This document shows positions 1-7,447 of a stretch of 13,142 bases of DNA, one piece after another. The stretch's first letter is position 1; every line of letters starts with the position of its first letter. Made by a program: the position numbers and the translations under genes. Source of the DNA: Clostridium sp. CAG:138 (GTDB taxonomy: Bacteria; Bacillota; Clostridia; Christensenellales; CAG-138); NCBI GenBank assembly GCA_000435055.1, contig FR879710.1:47290-60431 (forward strand). Direction: 5' to 3'. The notes under the pieces are model-generated. The model was given only the letters and a program-made list of their open reading frames with translations. It made no database searches and was not told the origin of the DNA.

Positions 1-57
1 ATATATTGAGGCTGCGCCAATGGCGGCGGTATGCCCGACATCGGCGCAGCGGATTGA
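1..57 (+). pseudogene. Tail of ABC substrate-binding protein, possibly frameshifted (partial)
   Basis: The first bases can be read as the end of the binding-protein gene that normally precedes a permease/ATPase pair of this family. Frame 2 gives YIEAAP near positions 2-19. Frame 1 gives NGGGMPDIGAAD and a stop at 55-57. NMT1/SsuA-type binding proteins commonly end with a Tyr-x-x-x-x-Pro stretch followed by GGxxPD, so the two halves look like one C-terminus split by an indel near position 19. Frame 1 alone is closed by a TGA at 7-9. The piece is too short for a firm call, and the rest of the gene lies outside the window. Confidence 0.3.
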
Positions 58-114
58 AATTTGCATTTGATTTTAATGGCAATTGAACGCAAAAAAGATA
101 AATACGGGAATAAA

Positions 115-981
115 ATGCGGCATCGCGGCGGAGCTTTGCTTCGCATGACTGCCGCAATTGTGTTTTGGCTTCTTGTTTGGCAGCTGCTCAGTTTTTTGAT
201 CGGCAGTGAGCTGCTGCTGCCGTCGCCTTGGGCGGTTGTGCGCAGTTTTTGCGGGCTTGCGCAAACAACGGAGTTTTACCGCAGCATTCTGCATACCCTT
301 TTGCGTGTTGCGGCAGGCTTTGCAGCCGGCATGGCAGCAGGCTTACTTGCAGGCACGCTGACGGCGTTTTCACGTGCTGCCGACGTGCTTCTGACTCCAC
401 TCAAAAACATCATAAAGGCAACGCCCGTAACTTCGTTCATTGTGCTCATCCTGCTGTATTTTTCGTCCAATGTGACTCCCTCTGCGGTTGCTTTTCTTGC
501 GGTGCTGCCGATTTGCTGGTCTAATGTCTGTGAGGGACTGCGTCAAACGGATAAAAAAATGACGGAGCTCGCGCATGCATATGCTTTCGGCAGGAAAAAA
601 ACACTTCGGGAAATATACTTTCCCGCCGTTCGTCCCTACTTATCCGCCGCGGCAACGACAGGTCTTGGTTTCGCATGGAAATCCTGCGTTGCGGCTGAAG
701 TAATTGCGCTCAGCAAAAACAGCGTCGGACGAGCATTATATGAAAGCAAGCTGTATCTCGAAACGGCAGAGCTTTTTGCGTGGACAGCTTCCGTTGTGCT
801 TATCAGTGTGCTGTTTGAAAAACTACTTGTGCATAAACTCTTTAAAAATAAGAACACGGAAGGCGCGGCCGGGAGGCGAAGCGAGAGCCTTGAACACGGA
901 CATGCAAGCTGTGAGGCCGAACTGCAATATAAATCCGATGCATATGCCGAATACGGCAGAGATGAGGAACGAAACATATGA
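115..981 (+). CDS. ABC transporter permease, nitrate/sulfonate/taurine (SsuC/TauC) type
   Basis: This is an integral membrane permease that would carry a small organic or inorganic anion, or a thiamine-precursor-like solute, across the cytoplasmic membrane. The substrate cannot be read from sequence. From the ATG at 115 the protein has 288 residues with about six hydrophobic segments, the first at roughly residues 10-30 and followed by the family-typical LLPSPWAV. The cytoplasmic EAA loop that docks on the ATPase is visible at about residues 151-170 (ELAHAYAFGRKKTLREIYFP). Other in-frame starts are TTG at 61 and ATG at 76. I prefer 115 because it has a weak GGGA ribosome site and gives the usual short cytoplasmic N-terminus. 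The stop overlaps the next start as ATGA (978-981), so translation is probably coupled. The family is clear; only the start is uncertain. Confidence 0.9.
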   Translation: MRHRGGALLRMTAAIVFWLLVWQLLSFLIGSELLLPSPWAVVRSFCGLAQTTEFYRSILHTLLRVAAGFAAGMAAGLLAGTLTAFSRAADVLLTPLKNIIKATPVTSFIVLILLYFSSNVTPSAVAFLAVLPICWSNVCEGLRQTDKKMTELAHAYAFGRKKTLREIYFPAVRPYLSAAATTGLGFAWKSCVAAEVIALSKNSVGRALYESKLYLETAELFAWTASVVLISVLFEKLLVHKLFKNKNTEGAAGRRSESLEHGHASCEAELQYKSDAYAEYGRDEERNI

Positions 982-1586
982 TTAAGTTGAACAAAGTCTG
1001 CTTTTCATATGACGGCGAACACCCCGTTCTTGTTGATTTTTGCATGGAAATTCCGGACGGCGGCGCAATTGCGGTTATGGGAGCGAGCGGAAGCGGAAAG
1101 ACAACATTGCTTCGGATTCTCCTTGGTCTTGAAAAACCGAATTCCGGTGAAATATTGGGGTTGAACAACAAGCGGTTTGCGGTTGTTTTCCAAGAAGACA
1201 GACTTTTGCAGCACAGAACGGCAAGGCAGAATGTTGAAATTCCGCTTATCGGAACGCAGATTGAAAAAACAAATGTTCACAAGATTGCCGGAACAGCACT
1301 GAGGGATGTTGAACTAAACGGATTTGAAGATTTTTCCGTAAGAGAACTTTCCGGCGGAATGTGCCGCAGGGTTGCGCTTGCGCGCGCAATCGCATTTGCA
1401 AGAAGCGGATTGGGCAGAGATGCCGCAATTCTCGATGAGCCGCTGAAAGGTCTTGATAATGCCATGAAAAAGCGCATTGTTCCAAGGTTTATTGATGCGT
1501 TCGCGACCCGCGTTATTATTACTCATGACGAAAATGAAGCAGAGCTTTTCGAATGCGGCACGATAATCAGACTGAACCGAATTTAA
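978..1586 (+). CDS. ABC transporter ATP-binding protein, nitrate/sulfonate/taurine type
   Basis: This is the cytoplasmic ATPase that powers the preceding permease. The 202-residue protein has every catalytic element in order: Walker A GASGSGKT at residues 35-42, Q-loop Gln72 (VVFQED), signature LSGGMCRR starting at 124, Walker B with ILDEP (Asp153, Glu154) at 151-155, D-loop GLD at 158-160, and the switch His183 (ITHDENEAE). It is shorter than the usual 240-260 residues because the C-terminal helical tail is missing. Such short forms are common beside this permease type, and nothing catalytic is lost. Its ATG at 978 overlaps the permease stop by four bases. No clear terminator follows. The neighbouring butyrate kinase has its own promoter and seems unrelated. 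Confidence 0.93.
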   Translation: MIKLNKVCFSYDGEHPVLVDFCMEIPDGGAIAVMGASGSGKTTLLRILLGLEKPNSGEILGLNNKRFAVVFQEDRLLQHRTARQNVEIPLIGTQIEKTNVHKIAGTALRDVELNGFEDFSVRELSGGMCRRVALARAIAFARSGLGRDAAILDEPLKGLDNAMKKRIVPRFIDAFATRVIITHDENEAELFECGTIIRLNRI

Positions 1587-1647
1587 ATCGGCAGCACTTG
1601 TTTTTGAGGAATGCTTTGAATAATTCGCTTTGTTTCCCTAAATATAC

Positions 1648-1676
1648 TTGCTATTAAGGAAAAAATGAAATATAAT
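1648..1676 (+). promoter_or_regulatory. Sigma-A-type promoter for butyrate kinase
   Basis: The -35 element TTGCTA (1648-1653) and a perfect -10 TATAAT (1671-1676) are separated by 17 bp in an AT-rich stretch. Transcription would start near 1683, giving a leader of about 75 nt before the buk start codon. No other TATAAT lies between the ABC ATPase and buk. Confidence 0.72.
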
Positions 1677-1695
1677 TAAAAAGATGGAAGTCCGT

Positions 1696-1722
1696 GCGGC
1701 GTCCGTCCTGCGGATATGCCGC
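1696..1722 (+). other. Hairpin in the butyrate kinase leader
   Basis: GCGGC (1696-1700) pairs with GCCGC (1718-1722), and TCCG inside it pairs with CGGA, leaving a small loop. The hairpin sits in the leader between the promoter and the ribosome site. No run of T follows, so it is not a classical attenuator. It may stabilise the message or be a protein-binding site; the function is not known. Confidence 0.4.
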
Positions 1723-1759
1723 GCTTTAATCAACCTGTAATCACGAAGGGAGAAATATT

Positions 1760-2842
1760 ATGTCACAGAATTATCGCGTACTTGCGATCAATCCCGGCTC
1801 AACTTCAACCAAAATCGGAGTTTTCGAGGGCGAAAAACTTGTTTACGAGGGTGTCGTACGCCACACTGCCGAAGAAATTGCAGCTTGGGGCGGAGTTATT
1901 GCTCAGGCTCCCATGCGCATGAAGCTTATCAAAGATCTGCTTGCAAAAGAGAATATTGACCTTGCGACAATGGATGCATTTGTCGGCAGGGGAGGCATTG
2001 TTCGTCCTCTTAAGAGCGGTGTCTACACGATCAACGAAAAACTTCTTGACGATCTCTACCATTTGCCCAGTGCAAGCCGTCATGCTTCCGCTCTCGGCGG
2101 AATCTTTGCCCATGAACTTGGTGAAGAATACGGAAAGCCTTGCTTTATCGCCGATCCTGTTGTTGTTGACGAAAGGAATGACATTGCGCGTGTAACAGGT
2201 CTGCCCGATGTAGAGCGCACATGCGTTTTCCATTGCCTCAACATTAAGGCAACTGCAAGGAAATACTGCAAGGAACATGAAAAAGATTACAACAACACGA
2301 ACCTTATCGTTGCACATATGGGCGGCGGCATCAGTGTTGCGGCGTCTGAAAAGGGTGTTGTTATTGACGTTAACGATGCAATCGCAGGTGAAGGCCCGTT
2401 CAGCCCCGAACGCACAGGTTCAATTCCCATGAAACTCGTTCTCGATATGTGCTTCAGCGGTGATTATACAAAAGAACAGCTTTACGGCTTCTGCTCAAAG
2501 ACCGGCGGATTTGTTGCGCACATGGGCACAAATTCTGCTCTCGATGTTGAAAACGCTATGCTCGCCGGAGATGAGAAGGCAAAGATGGTTTTCGAGGCTC
2601 TCGGGTATAATGTTGCTAAAACGATCGGCGAAATGGCAACCGTGCTTAAAGGCAATGTTGAAGCGATCCTGCTGACCGGCGGCCTTGCATACAGCAAGCC
2701 TCTCTGCAAGTACATCTCGGATATGGTTTCATTTATTGCTCCGATATGCGTTTATCCCGGTGAAAGCGAACTTGATGCGCTCGCGGGCAGCGCAATTCGT
2801 GTTCTTTCCGGCGAAGAGGATGCAAAAGAATACCTTGGATAA
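1760..2842 (+). CDS. buk: Butyrate kinase
   Basis: This cytoplasmic kinase interconverts butyryl phosphate + ADP and butyrate + ATP, the last step of the phosphotransbutyrylase route to butyrate; some relatives prefer branched-chain acyl phosphates. The 360 residues match the usual length. Acetate/butyrate kinase (ASKHA) motifs are visible: the N-terminal phosphate loop INPGSTSTKIG at about 10-20, VGRGGIVRP, DPVVVDE, HCLNIKA, the glycine-rich VAHMGGGISVAA, and the adenosine-site LLTGGLAYS. Ribosome site AAGGGAG lies 7 bases before the ATG. The gene stands alone with its own promoter and is followed by hairpins. Phosphotransbutyrylase (ptb), often its neighbour, is not in the window, so the partner enzyme must lie elsewhere or acyl phosphate must come from another source. 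Confidence 0.95.
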   Translation: MSQNYRVLAINPGSTSTKIGVFEGEKLVYEGVVRHTAEEIAAWGGVIAQAPMRMKLIKDLLAKENIDLATMDAFVGRGGIVRPLKSGVYTINEKLLDDLYHLPSASRHASALGGIFAHELGEEYGKPCFIADPVVVDERNDIARVTGLPDVERTCVFHCLNIKATARKYCKEHEKDYNNTNLIVAHMGGGISVAASEKGVVIDVNDAIAGEGPFSPERTGSIPMKLVLDMCFSGDYTKEQLYGFCSKTGGFVAHMGTNSALDVENAMLAGDEKAKMVFEALGYNVAKTIGEMATVLKGNVEAILLTGGLAYSKPLCKYISDMVSFIAPICVYPGESELDALAGSAIRVLSGEEDAKEYLG

Positions 2843-2850
2843 TCCTTGCT

Positions 2851-2880
2851 GAATCGGGGCGTTGACACGATTCCCGATTC
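2851..2880 (+). other. Inverted repeat after butyrate kinase
   Basis: GAATCGGG (2851-2858) and CCCGATTC (2873-2880) form a perfect 8-bp stem with a 14-base loop, nine bases after the buk stop. No T-tract follows, so it is more likely an mRNA 3' end stabiliser or a weak terminator than an efficient one. The 10-bp unit AATCACATGA then occurs twice in tandem (2881-2900), with no known role. Confidence 0.4.
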
Positions 2881-2907
2881 AATCACATGAAATCACATGA
2901 AAAATAG

Positions 2908-2945
2908 AAACGGACGTGCTCACTTTCCGGCGAGCATGTCCGTTT
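2908..2945. terminator. Bidirectional Rho-independent terminator between buk and hydA
   Basis: The two arms, 2908-2921 and 2932-2945, make a 14-bp stem (with one G-T wobble) around a 10-base loop. T-rich DNA follows on both strands: TTTTACGTTT on the plus strand and TTTCTATTTTTC on the minus strand. It lies between the convergent buk and hydA genes and can serve both. Confidence 0.85.
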
Positions 2946-2989
2946 TACGTTTGGATCAACAAAAACTCAATTGTTGATTGTGCGTTGAA

Positions 2990-4423
2990 TTAATTTTTCT
3001 TAAGTATGGAAACCGCATCCGAAATTGTTTTTTCGTATGCTTCTTTACCGTACTTGTCAACCTCGGCCTTATTCTTTTCACCGTGTGTCAGACAGCCTGC
3101 GCCGCCGATACAACCGCCGGAGCAAGCCATACCCTCGATGAAGTTCTCCTTAAGCAGACCGCGGGACTTTTTCATCAGTGCCGCACGGCAGGCTTCGATT
3201 CCGTCGCAGGCTATGGGGTTGAGTGCGAAATCCTCATGTCCGGTTTCTTTGAGTGCTTCGGCAACAGCATCCGCAAGACCGCCGCTGCGGGCAAAAATCC
3301 TGCCGAAATAGGAAGCATTGTCAAGAACATCCTCTTCAAGAGCAGTGATGTCGATATCCTTGCTGTCAAACAACGCCTGCAGCTCTTCAAACGTCAGCAC
3401 GCAGTCAACATAGGACTTGACGCCCTCAAGCTGCGCTTCCGCTTTTTTCGCCGTGCAGGGCCCAATGAACACAACCTTGCAGGGAGAATCCGTCTCTTTC
3501 AGATATTTTGCAATTGCCGCCATGGGAGACGGATTGTGTGAAATCAACGGAATCAGATCAGGGAAGGATTTTTTAATATAACTCACGAATGCGGGGCAGC
3601 ATGAGCTTGTCAGGAAACCCTTTTCAACAAGTTCCGCAGATTCGGTCATTGCAACCATATCCGCTCCGAGAGCAGCCTCAATAACGGTATGGAAACCGAG
3701 TTTTTTGAGCCCTGTGATAACCTGTCCGAGTTTTGCATAGGTAAACTGGCTCGAAATACTGGGTGCAACAACCGCAAACGTCTTATAGTTGGTATTTTCT
3801 TCGCTCTTTTTGATAATGTCAATCGCGTCAAGGATAAATGATTTATCCATGATCGCGCCGAACGGACACTGATAAACGCATGCACCGCAGGAGATGCACT
3901 TTGAATTATCGATATGCGCAGCAGAGTTTTCTCCCATGGAAATAGCCTTGATTTTGCAGGCATTTTCGCAGGGACGTTTGCGGTTGGCAATCGCGGTGTA
4001 AGGGCAGACCTTTGCGCATGCACCGCAGTTGACGCATTTCTGCTTATCGATATGCGCTGTATGGTTTTTGTCATCGAAAGTTATTGCATTGCGCGGGCAT
4101 GCATCTTCGCAGCGGTGAGCAAGGCAGCCGCGGCAGGAGTCCGTGACTACATATCCGCCGACAGGGCATTCATCGCAGGCAATATCCATAACCTCGATAA
4201 CATTCGGATTTGTTTTGTCTCCGCCCATTGCGATTTTGATGCGTTCTCCGAGTATTGCACGTTCCTTATAGATGCAGCAGCGGATTGACGGTGTGTTGCC
4301 GGGGGAAATGATCTTCGGCAAATCCAGAAGATTTTCCGTCAGCGTGTCCTTCCAGGCAAGTCTTGCAGTCTCCCGCAAGACTTTATATTTCAAAAACTGA
4401 ACCTGTGTATCAAACTTTCGCAT
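2990..4423 (-). CDS. hydA: [FeFe] hydrogenase, group-B-like, with N-terminal Fe-S cluster domains
   Basis: This is a cytoplasmic [FeFe] hydrogenase that would make or oxidise H2, most likely with ferredoxin as partner. The 477-residue protein has a cysteine-rich N-terminus (Cys 83, 86, 97, 100, 105, 109), ferredoxin-type clusters at Cys130-140 and Cys176-186, and two further Cys at 152 and 156. The H-cluster domain follows. Loop 1 is TSSCCPAF (Cys275, Cys276), loop 2 is GPCTAKKAEA (Cys323), and loop 3 is GMACSGGCIGGAG (Cys434, Cys438). All four cluster ligands and the proton-relay Cys are kept. Gly in place of Met in loop 2 and AF after the loop-1 Pro match my recollection of group B enzymes such as Clostridium pasteurianum CpIII. 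The ATG at 4423 has GGAGG five bases upstream. It is the last gene of the rex-hyd operon; maturases HydE, HydF and HydG are not in the window. Confidence 0.92.
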   Translation of the reverse strand: MRKFDTQVQFLKYKVLRETARLAWKDTLTENLLDLPKIISPGNTPSIRCCIYKERAILGERIKIAMGGDKTNPNVIEVMDIACDECPVGGYVVTDSCRGCLAHRCEDACPRNAITFDDKNHTAHIDKQKCVNCGACAKVCPYTAIANRKRPCENACKIKAISMGENSAAHIDNSKCISCGACVYQCPFGAIMDKSFILDAIDIIKKSEENTNYKTFAVVAPSISSQFTYAKLGQVITGLKKLGFHTVIEAALGADMVAMTESAELVEKGFLTSSCCPAFVSYIKKSFPDLIPLISHNPSPMAAIAKYLKETDSPCKVVFIGPCTAKKAEAQLEGVKSYVDCVLTFEELQALFDSKDIDITALEEDVLDNASYFGRIFARSGGLADAVAEALKETGHEDFALNPIACDGIEACRAALMKKSRGLLKENFIEGMACSGGCIGGAGCLTHGEKNKAEVDKYGKEAYEKTISDAVSILKKN

Positions 4424-4455
4424 ATATTCCTCCAAGTTGGTTAATTAATTTTTTA

Positions 4456-4581
4456 TTAAAAGTAGCTGACCTTAATGCGCTTGCCCATTTTTTTGAGACA
4501 TTCCGCAAGCTCATTTACAAGGTTCATCTTAATGTTGAAGTTAATCGGCAGATCAGGGTTCTGATGTGCGGGATTTACGGC
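4456..4581 (-). pseudogene. Orphaned C-terminal tail of the SpoIIE-type phosphatase gene
   Basis: Read on the minus strand in a different frame from the upstream phosphatase ORF, these bases encode 41 residues and a TAA stop. They start AVNPAHQNPDLPINF and end KKMGKRIKVSYF. The tail continues exactly from the phosphatase sequence INFYxGR if one copy of the 31-bp duplication beside it is removed. The stop then falls 32 bases before the hydA start, normal operon spacing. I read this as the original C-terminus, now out of frame. Confidence 0.75.
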
Positions 4582-5671
4582 TCTTCCGGCATAGAAGTTT
4601 ATATCCGTCGCTTCTTCCGACATAGAAGTTTATATCCGTGGCTTCGTCAAAAAGCATCCTTGCAATCTCGGCGGCTCCTCCGCGCTTGTAGCTCCAGTCA
4701 CCGTAGAGTGCATTTTCGCCGATATGATCCTTGGCATATTCAAGCACACGGTTCATGGTTATAACGCCTTCGGTAACGAGATCAACACCTTCGATTTCCC
4801 CTTTTGCCGGAATGCTCGGATCGTCGCCCGAATCCAGACTGACCTTGAGCGGTTTGCCGAGGTACTTTGCGGCAATTTTGCTTGTTGTTCCGCCGCAAAC
4901 GATATGCTTGCCGCCTTTTGAAAAGAACAGAGACATCATCCTGTCGCAATCATCCGGATTTTCGGGCGGTCCGATCAAAAGGTTGACTTGGTTGCGCTTG
5001 CGGAGTTTGACAACGCAGACGGTTGAGTCGTCGCCGGGAGATCCCGAATACTTTGCGTAGCATTCATCAAGCAGTATGGAGCACAGCGTTTTTGCAGAGA
5101 AACCCACATCCGAAAAAATTTCCATGTAGTCAACAATGTTTTCGCGTTCCCACCCGAAGGCATAAGACATTCCGCCTGCCTGCACGCCGGCATGAATTAC
5201 ACCATCACTCATAAGAATGAAAGTGTCGTTCTCAAGAAGTTTAACCTTTGTATGGGTTATCTCTTTGCCGTCAATGTTCATGCTGACATAGGGCAGCTCA
5301 ACATTCTTCCCATCGCGCATAAAAATGACGTCAGGATTATCGTATTGAAATATCTCCGCCTCTTGCGTCGGAAGAATCTTCAATATCGTGAAGGTTGAAT
5401 AGGCAAGCCCGCGCACCTGGCAGATAGGGAGCGTTGCGGCGATGGTTTTGACACATTCCGAAATATCGATATTTTCGGAGACCATTGTTGAAATGATCTT
5501 TGAAGTCAATGTGGACAGGATGCAAGCCTTAACACCGCTGCCCAAGCCGTCTGCAAGCACAGCAATAAATGTGCCGTCTTCGCATGTGATCGTGCTTACA
5601 TTGTCGCCGCACAGCACTTCGTTCTTTTTTATAAGACTGTTGAAGCCGACATCAACGCACAGATCATTCAT
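4553..5671 (-). CDS. SpoIIE/PP2C-type serine phosphatase with extra C-terminal domain (C-terminus frameshifted)
   Basis: This is a predicted cytoplasmic metal-dependent serine/threonine protein phosphatase. The N-terminal ~225 residues show SpoIIE/PP2C metal motifs: LADGLGSG with Asp41, LMSDGVIHAG with Asp156, and PGDDSTVCVVKL with Asp214/215. A second region from about 228 onward (NLLIGPPENPDD, HIVCGGTTSKIAAKYLG) is not a domain I recognise. I chose the ATG at 5671, which overlaps the hydS stop in ATGAATGA and has AGAGG upstream; a GTG at 5677 is the alternative. The ORF as written has 372 residues, the last 19 (after GR at 353) being out-of-frame sequence caused by the 31-bp duplication. 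Without it the protein would have 394 residues. It lies between hydS and hydA, which suggests it dephosphorylates a partner in H2 or redox signalling; the target is unknown. Confidence 0.85.
   Translation of the reverse strand: MNDLCVDVGFNSLIKKNEVLCGDNVSTITCEDGTFIAVLADGLGSGVKACILSTLTSKIISTMVSENIDISECVKTIAATLPICQVRGLAYSTFTILKILPTQEAEIFQYDNPDVIFMRDGKNVELPYVSMNIDGKEITHTKVKLLENDTFILMSDGVIHAGVQAGGMSYAFGWERENIVDYMEIFSDVGFSAKTLCSILLDECYAKYSGSPGDDSTVCVVKLRKRNQVNLLIGPPENPDDCDRMMSLFFSKGGKHIVCGGTTSKIAAKYLGKPLKVSLDSGDDPSIPAKGEIEGVDLVTEGVITMNRVLEYAKDHIGENALYGDWSYKRGGAAEIARMLFDEATDINFYVGRSDGYKLLCRKSRKSRTSEP
4582..4645. repeat. 31-bp tandem duplication inside the phosphatase gene
   Basis: Positions 4582-4614 recur at an offset of 31 (4613-4645) with two mismatches: 4589 G against 4620 A, and 4609 C against 4640 G. 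Since 31 is not a multiple of three, the second copy shifts the frame of the minus-strand phosphatase gene. In the coding frame the mismatches are Ala/Val and a silent Ala codon change, which resembles two strain alleles joined end to end. Confidence 0.9.
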
Positions 5672-7337
5672 TTGCACTTACCTCTTTCAGCTTTGTAAGT
5701 GCAATCTTTGTTTCGGCGGCGGTTTCGCCGAGCAGCATTGCTATTTCCTGAACGATGCGCATTTGCTTGTCAACAACCTGATCGGCAATTTCAACGGTTT
5801 TCCGCCTTGCTTCGTCTTTTTGACGGCGCATGGTTTCCGCCTCGGTAACATCGCGCAGAATGCACAGAAGAGAACGATATTCCCTGTCGTAAATGATGGT
5901 TTCTTCAACATGACGCCCGTATTCCGCAAGGTAGCAGGGCTTTGAACGTATGCTTCGCTCCGTTTCGAGAACCGATGCAAAATCACCGGGTTCAAGAATG
6001 CGAACGACGTTGCAGCCCATGATATCCTCGGCACGACGCATATTCATGATTCTCAGTGCAGCGTTGTTGATATTCTGCACTTCGAGCTTTTCGTTAAGCA
6101 CAAGAATGCCGAGAGGAATGTTGTTTATCACGCTGTCGGAAAAATTCATTGCTTTTTCTTTCAGGTAGGGAAGACACATGGAGACTTCCGCCTTGCCCTG
6201 ATAGATTGCAACGGCTTTTTCACGACATGTGTTGTAGCCGCAGGAGCCGCAGTTCAATTCATCGGAAGATTGCTTCTTTCCCATTTGAAGCAAAATCTCT
6301 TTGATTTCACTTTCGGAGGGCATCGGAGCACGCTGCTCAATTGCAGACATCTCTTTTTGCAGCGCGATTGAATCAGGCTGCATAACAGGGAAGTCTTTGC
6401 TGCCGGCAAAATGCGTGACCGTGACATAATCTTTTGCGGGGTAGCTGTGAAACTTCTCCATAACCGGGCCGCCGATGCAGCTGCCGACACAGGCAGACAT
6501 CTCAATGAAACACTTGTGAATGCGCCCGCTTTCAATATCGCGCAGCACGGCAATGCAGTTGTCAACACCGTCTATTGCCATGTATGTGTAATCACTGTTG
6601 CTGCAATCCATCGTCTTAAGGATACCGCCGGTGGTGGGGAACAGGCGCGCACGGCTGTCCTCCTTCGGAACAATCTTTTTCTCGGGTTCAATACCCTTTT
6701 CTTTGAACCACGCGCTGAGTTCATCGAACGTCAGGACGGCATCGACAATACCGTCATAATGCTCTGCTTCATCTTTTTTTGCAACGCAGGGCCCGATAAA
6801 CACCGTTTTAGCCTCGGGGTGACGCCGCTTAATGTCACGGCAATGTGCCTGCATCGGGGAAAGAACGGGTGCAAGACAGGACAGCTCGCGAGGGTAGTGT
6901 TTCTGAATTAAAAGATTCACGGAGTGGCAGCATGACGAAATGACAACATCCGGTGCATCCTCACGCAGCATGCGTTCATATTCTGTTTTTACAACGGTTG
7001 CGCCGATTGCGGTTTCTTCAGCGTCAAAAAAACCGAGTTTCTTCAGTGCATCACGCATGGCTTCAATGCCCACGCCGTCGTAGTTGGCAACAAACGAAGG
7101 TGCGATGCTTGCAATAACAGGCGCAGGCGACTGAATAAGGACTTTTGCCTTTTCTGTTTCGTCAACGATTTGTTTAGCATTTTGAGGGCACACAACGAAG
7201 CAATGCCCGCAAAGAATGCATTCATTGTCGATTATGTAAGCCTGGTTGCCTGAAAACCTGATAGCTTTAACAGGACAATGGCGAATGCACTTGTAGCAAT
7301 TTTTGCAGTTGGATTTTTTTAAAGCGATGCAATTCAC
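5664..7337 (-). CDS. hydS: Sensory-type [FeFe] hydrogenase-like protein with Fe-S and PAS domains
   Basis: This is probably a cytoplasmic H2 or redox sensor rather than a bulk H2-producing enzyme. Domain order in 557 residues: two [4Fe-4S] ferredoxin motifs (Cys11/14/17/21 and Cys40/43/46/50); an H-cluster domain at ~75-300 with loop 1 SSCCHSV (Cys136/137), loop 2 GPCVAKKDEA (Cys184) and loop 3 SACVGSCIGG (Cys283/287); a further four-Cys Fe-S motif (Cys363, 366, 371, 388) like those of RnfB; a PAS domain at ~398-500; and a coiled-coil tail to ~550. All four H-cluster cysteine ligands remain, but loop 1 has His for the usual Pro and loop 3 has Ser for a Gly. This matches the group C (HydS) architecture. 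The GTG start at 7337 has AAAGGAG nine bases upstream; a nearer ATG is closed by a stop after two codons. Confidence 0.9.
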   Translation of the reverse strand: MNCIALKKSNCKNCYKCIRHCPVKAIRFSGNQAYIIDNECILCGHCFVVCPQNAKQIVDETEKAKVLIQSPAPVIASIAPSFVANYDGVGIEAMRDALKKLGFFDAEETAIGATVVKTEYERMLREDAPDVVISSCCHSVNLLIQKHYPRELSCLAPVLSPMQAHCRDIKRRHPEAKTVFIGPCVAKKDEAEHYDGIVDAVLTFDELSAWFKEKGIEPEKKIVPKEDSRARLFPTTGGILKTMDCSNSDYTYMAIDGVDNCIAVLRDIESGRIHKCFIEMSACVGSCIGGPVMEKFHSYPAKDYVTVTHFAGSKDFPVMQPDSIALQKEMSAIEQRAPMPSESEIKEILLQMGKKQSSDELNCGSCGYNTCREKAVAIYQGKAEVSMCLPYLKEKAMNFSDSVINNIPLGILVLNEKLEVQNINNAALRIMNMRRAEDIMGCNVVRILEPGDFASVLETERSIRSKPCYLAEYGRHVEETIIYDREYRSLLCILRDVTEAETMRRQKDEARRKTVEIADQVVDKQMRIVQEIAMLLGETAAETKIALTKLKEVSANE

Positions 7338-7447
7338 TGCATGAAGCTCCTTTCATTTTTTGGAATAAGTCGAGCAATTCGCTTTTCAAAAGCATTCCTT
7401 TATCTATCGCGGGTTTGTCCGGATAAACAAAGCAATAACCGCTCGGT

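Noticed and set aside
1805..2317. 170-residue minus-strand frame opposite butyrate kinase
   Set aside because: It lies entirely within a strongly supported gene and shows no family resemblance.
2881..2900. Tandem AATCACATGA repeat as a CRISPR or regulatory array
   Set aside because: There are only two 10-bp copies without spacers; it is noted under the buk inverted repeat.
4437..4460. AT-rich TTAATTAA stretch before hydA as a Rex operator
   Set aside because: It lacks the TTGTTAA half-sites, and the DNA is better explained as an AT-rich operon spacer with the end of the original phosphatase frame.
7267..7447. Minus-strand frame reading YPDKPAIDKGMLLKSELLDL between the ferredoxin and hydS
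   Set aside because: It overlaps hydS in another frame, lacks a good start, and its upstream part is only the shadow of the ferredoxin gene. The peptide looks protein-like, so a degraded gene is not fully excluded.
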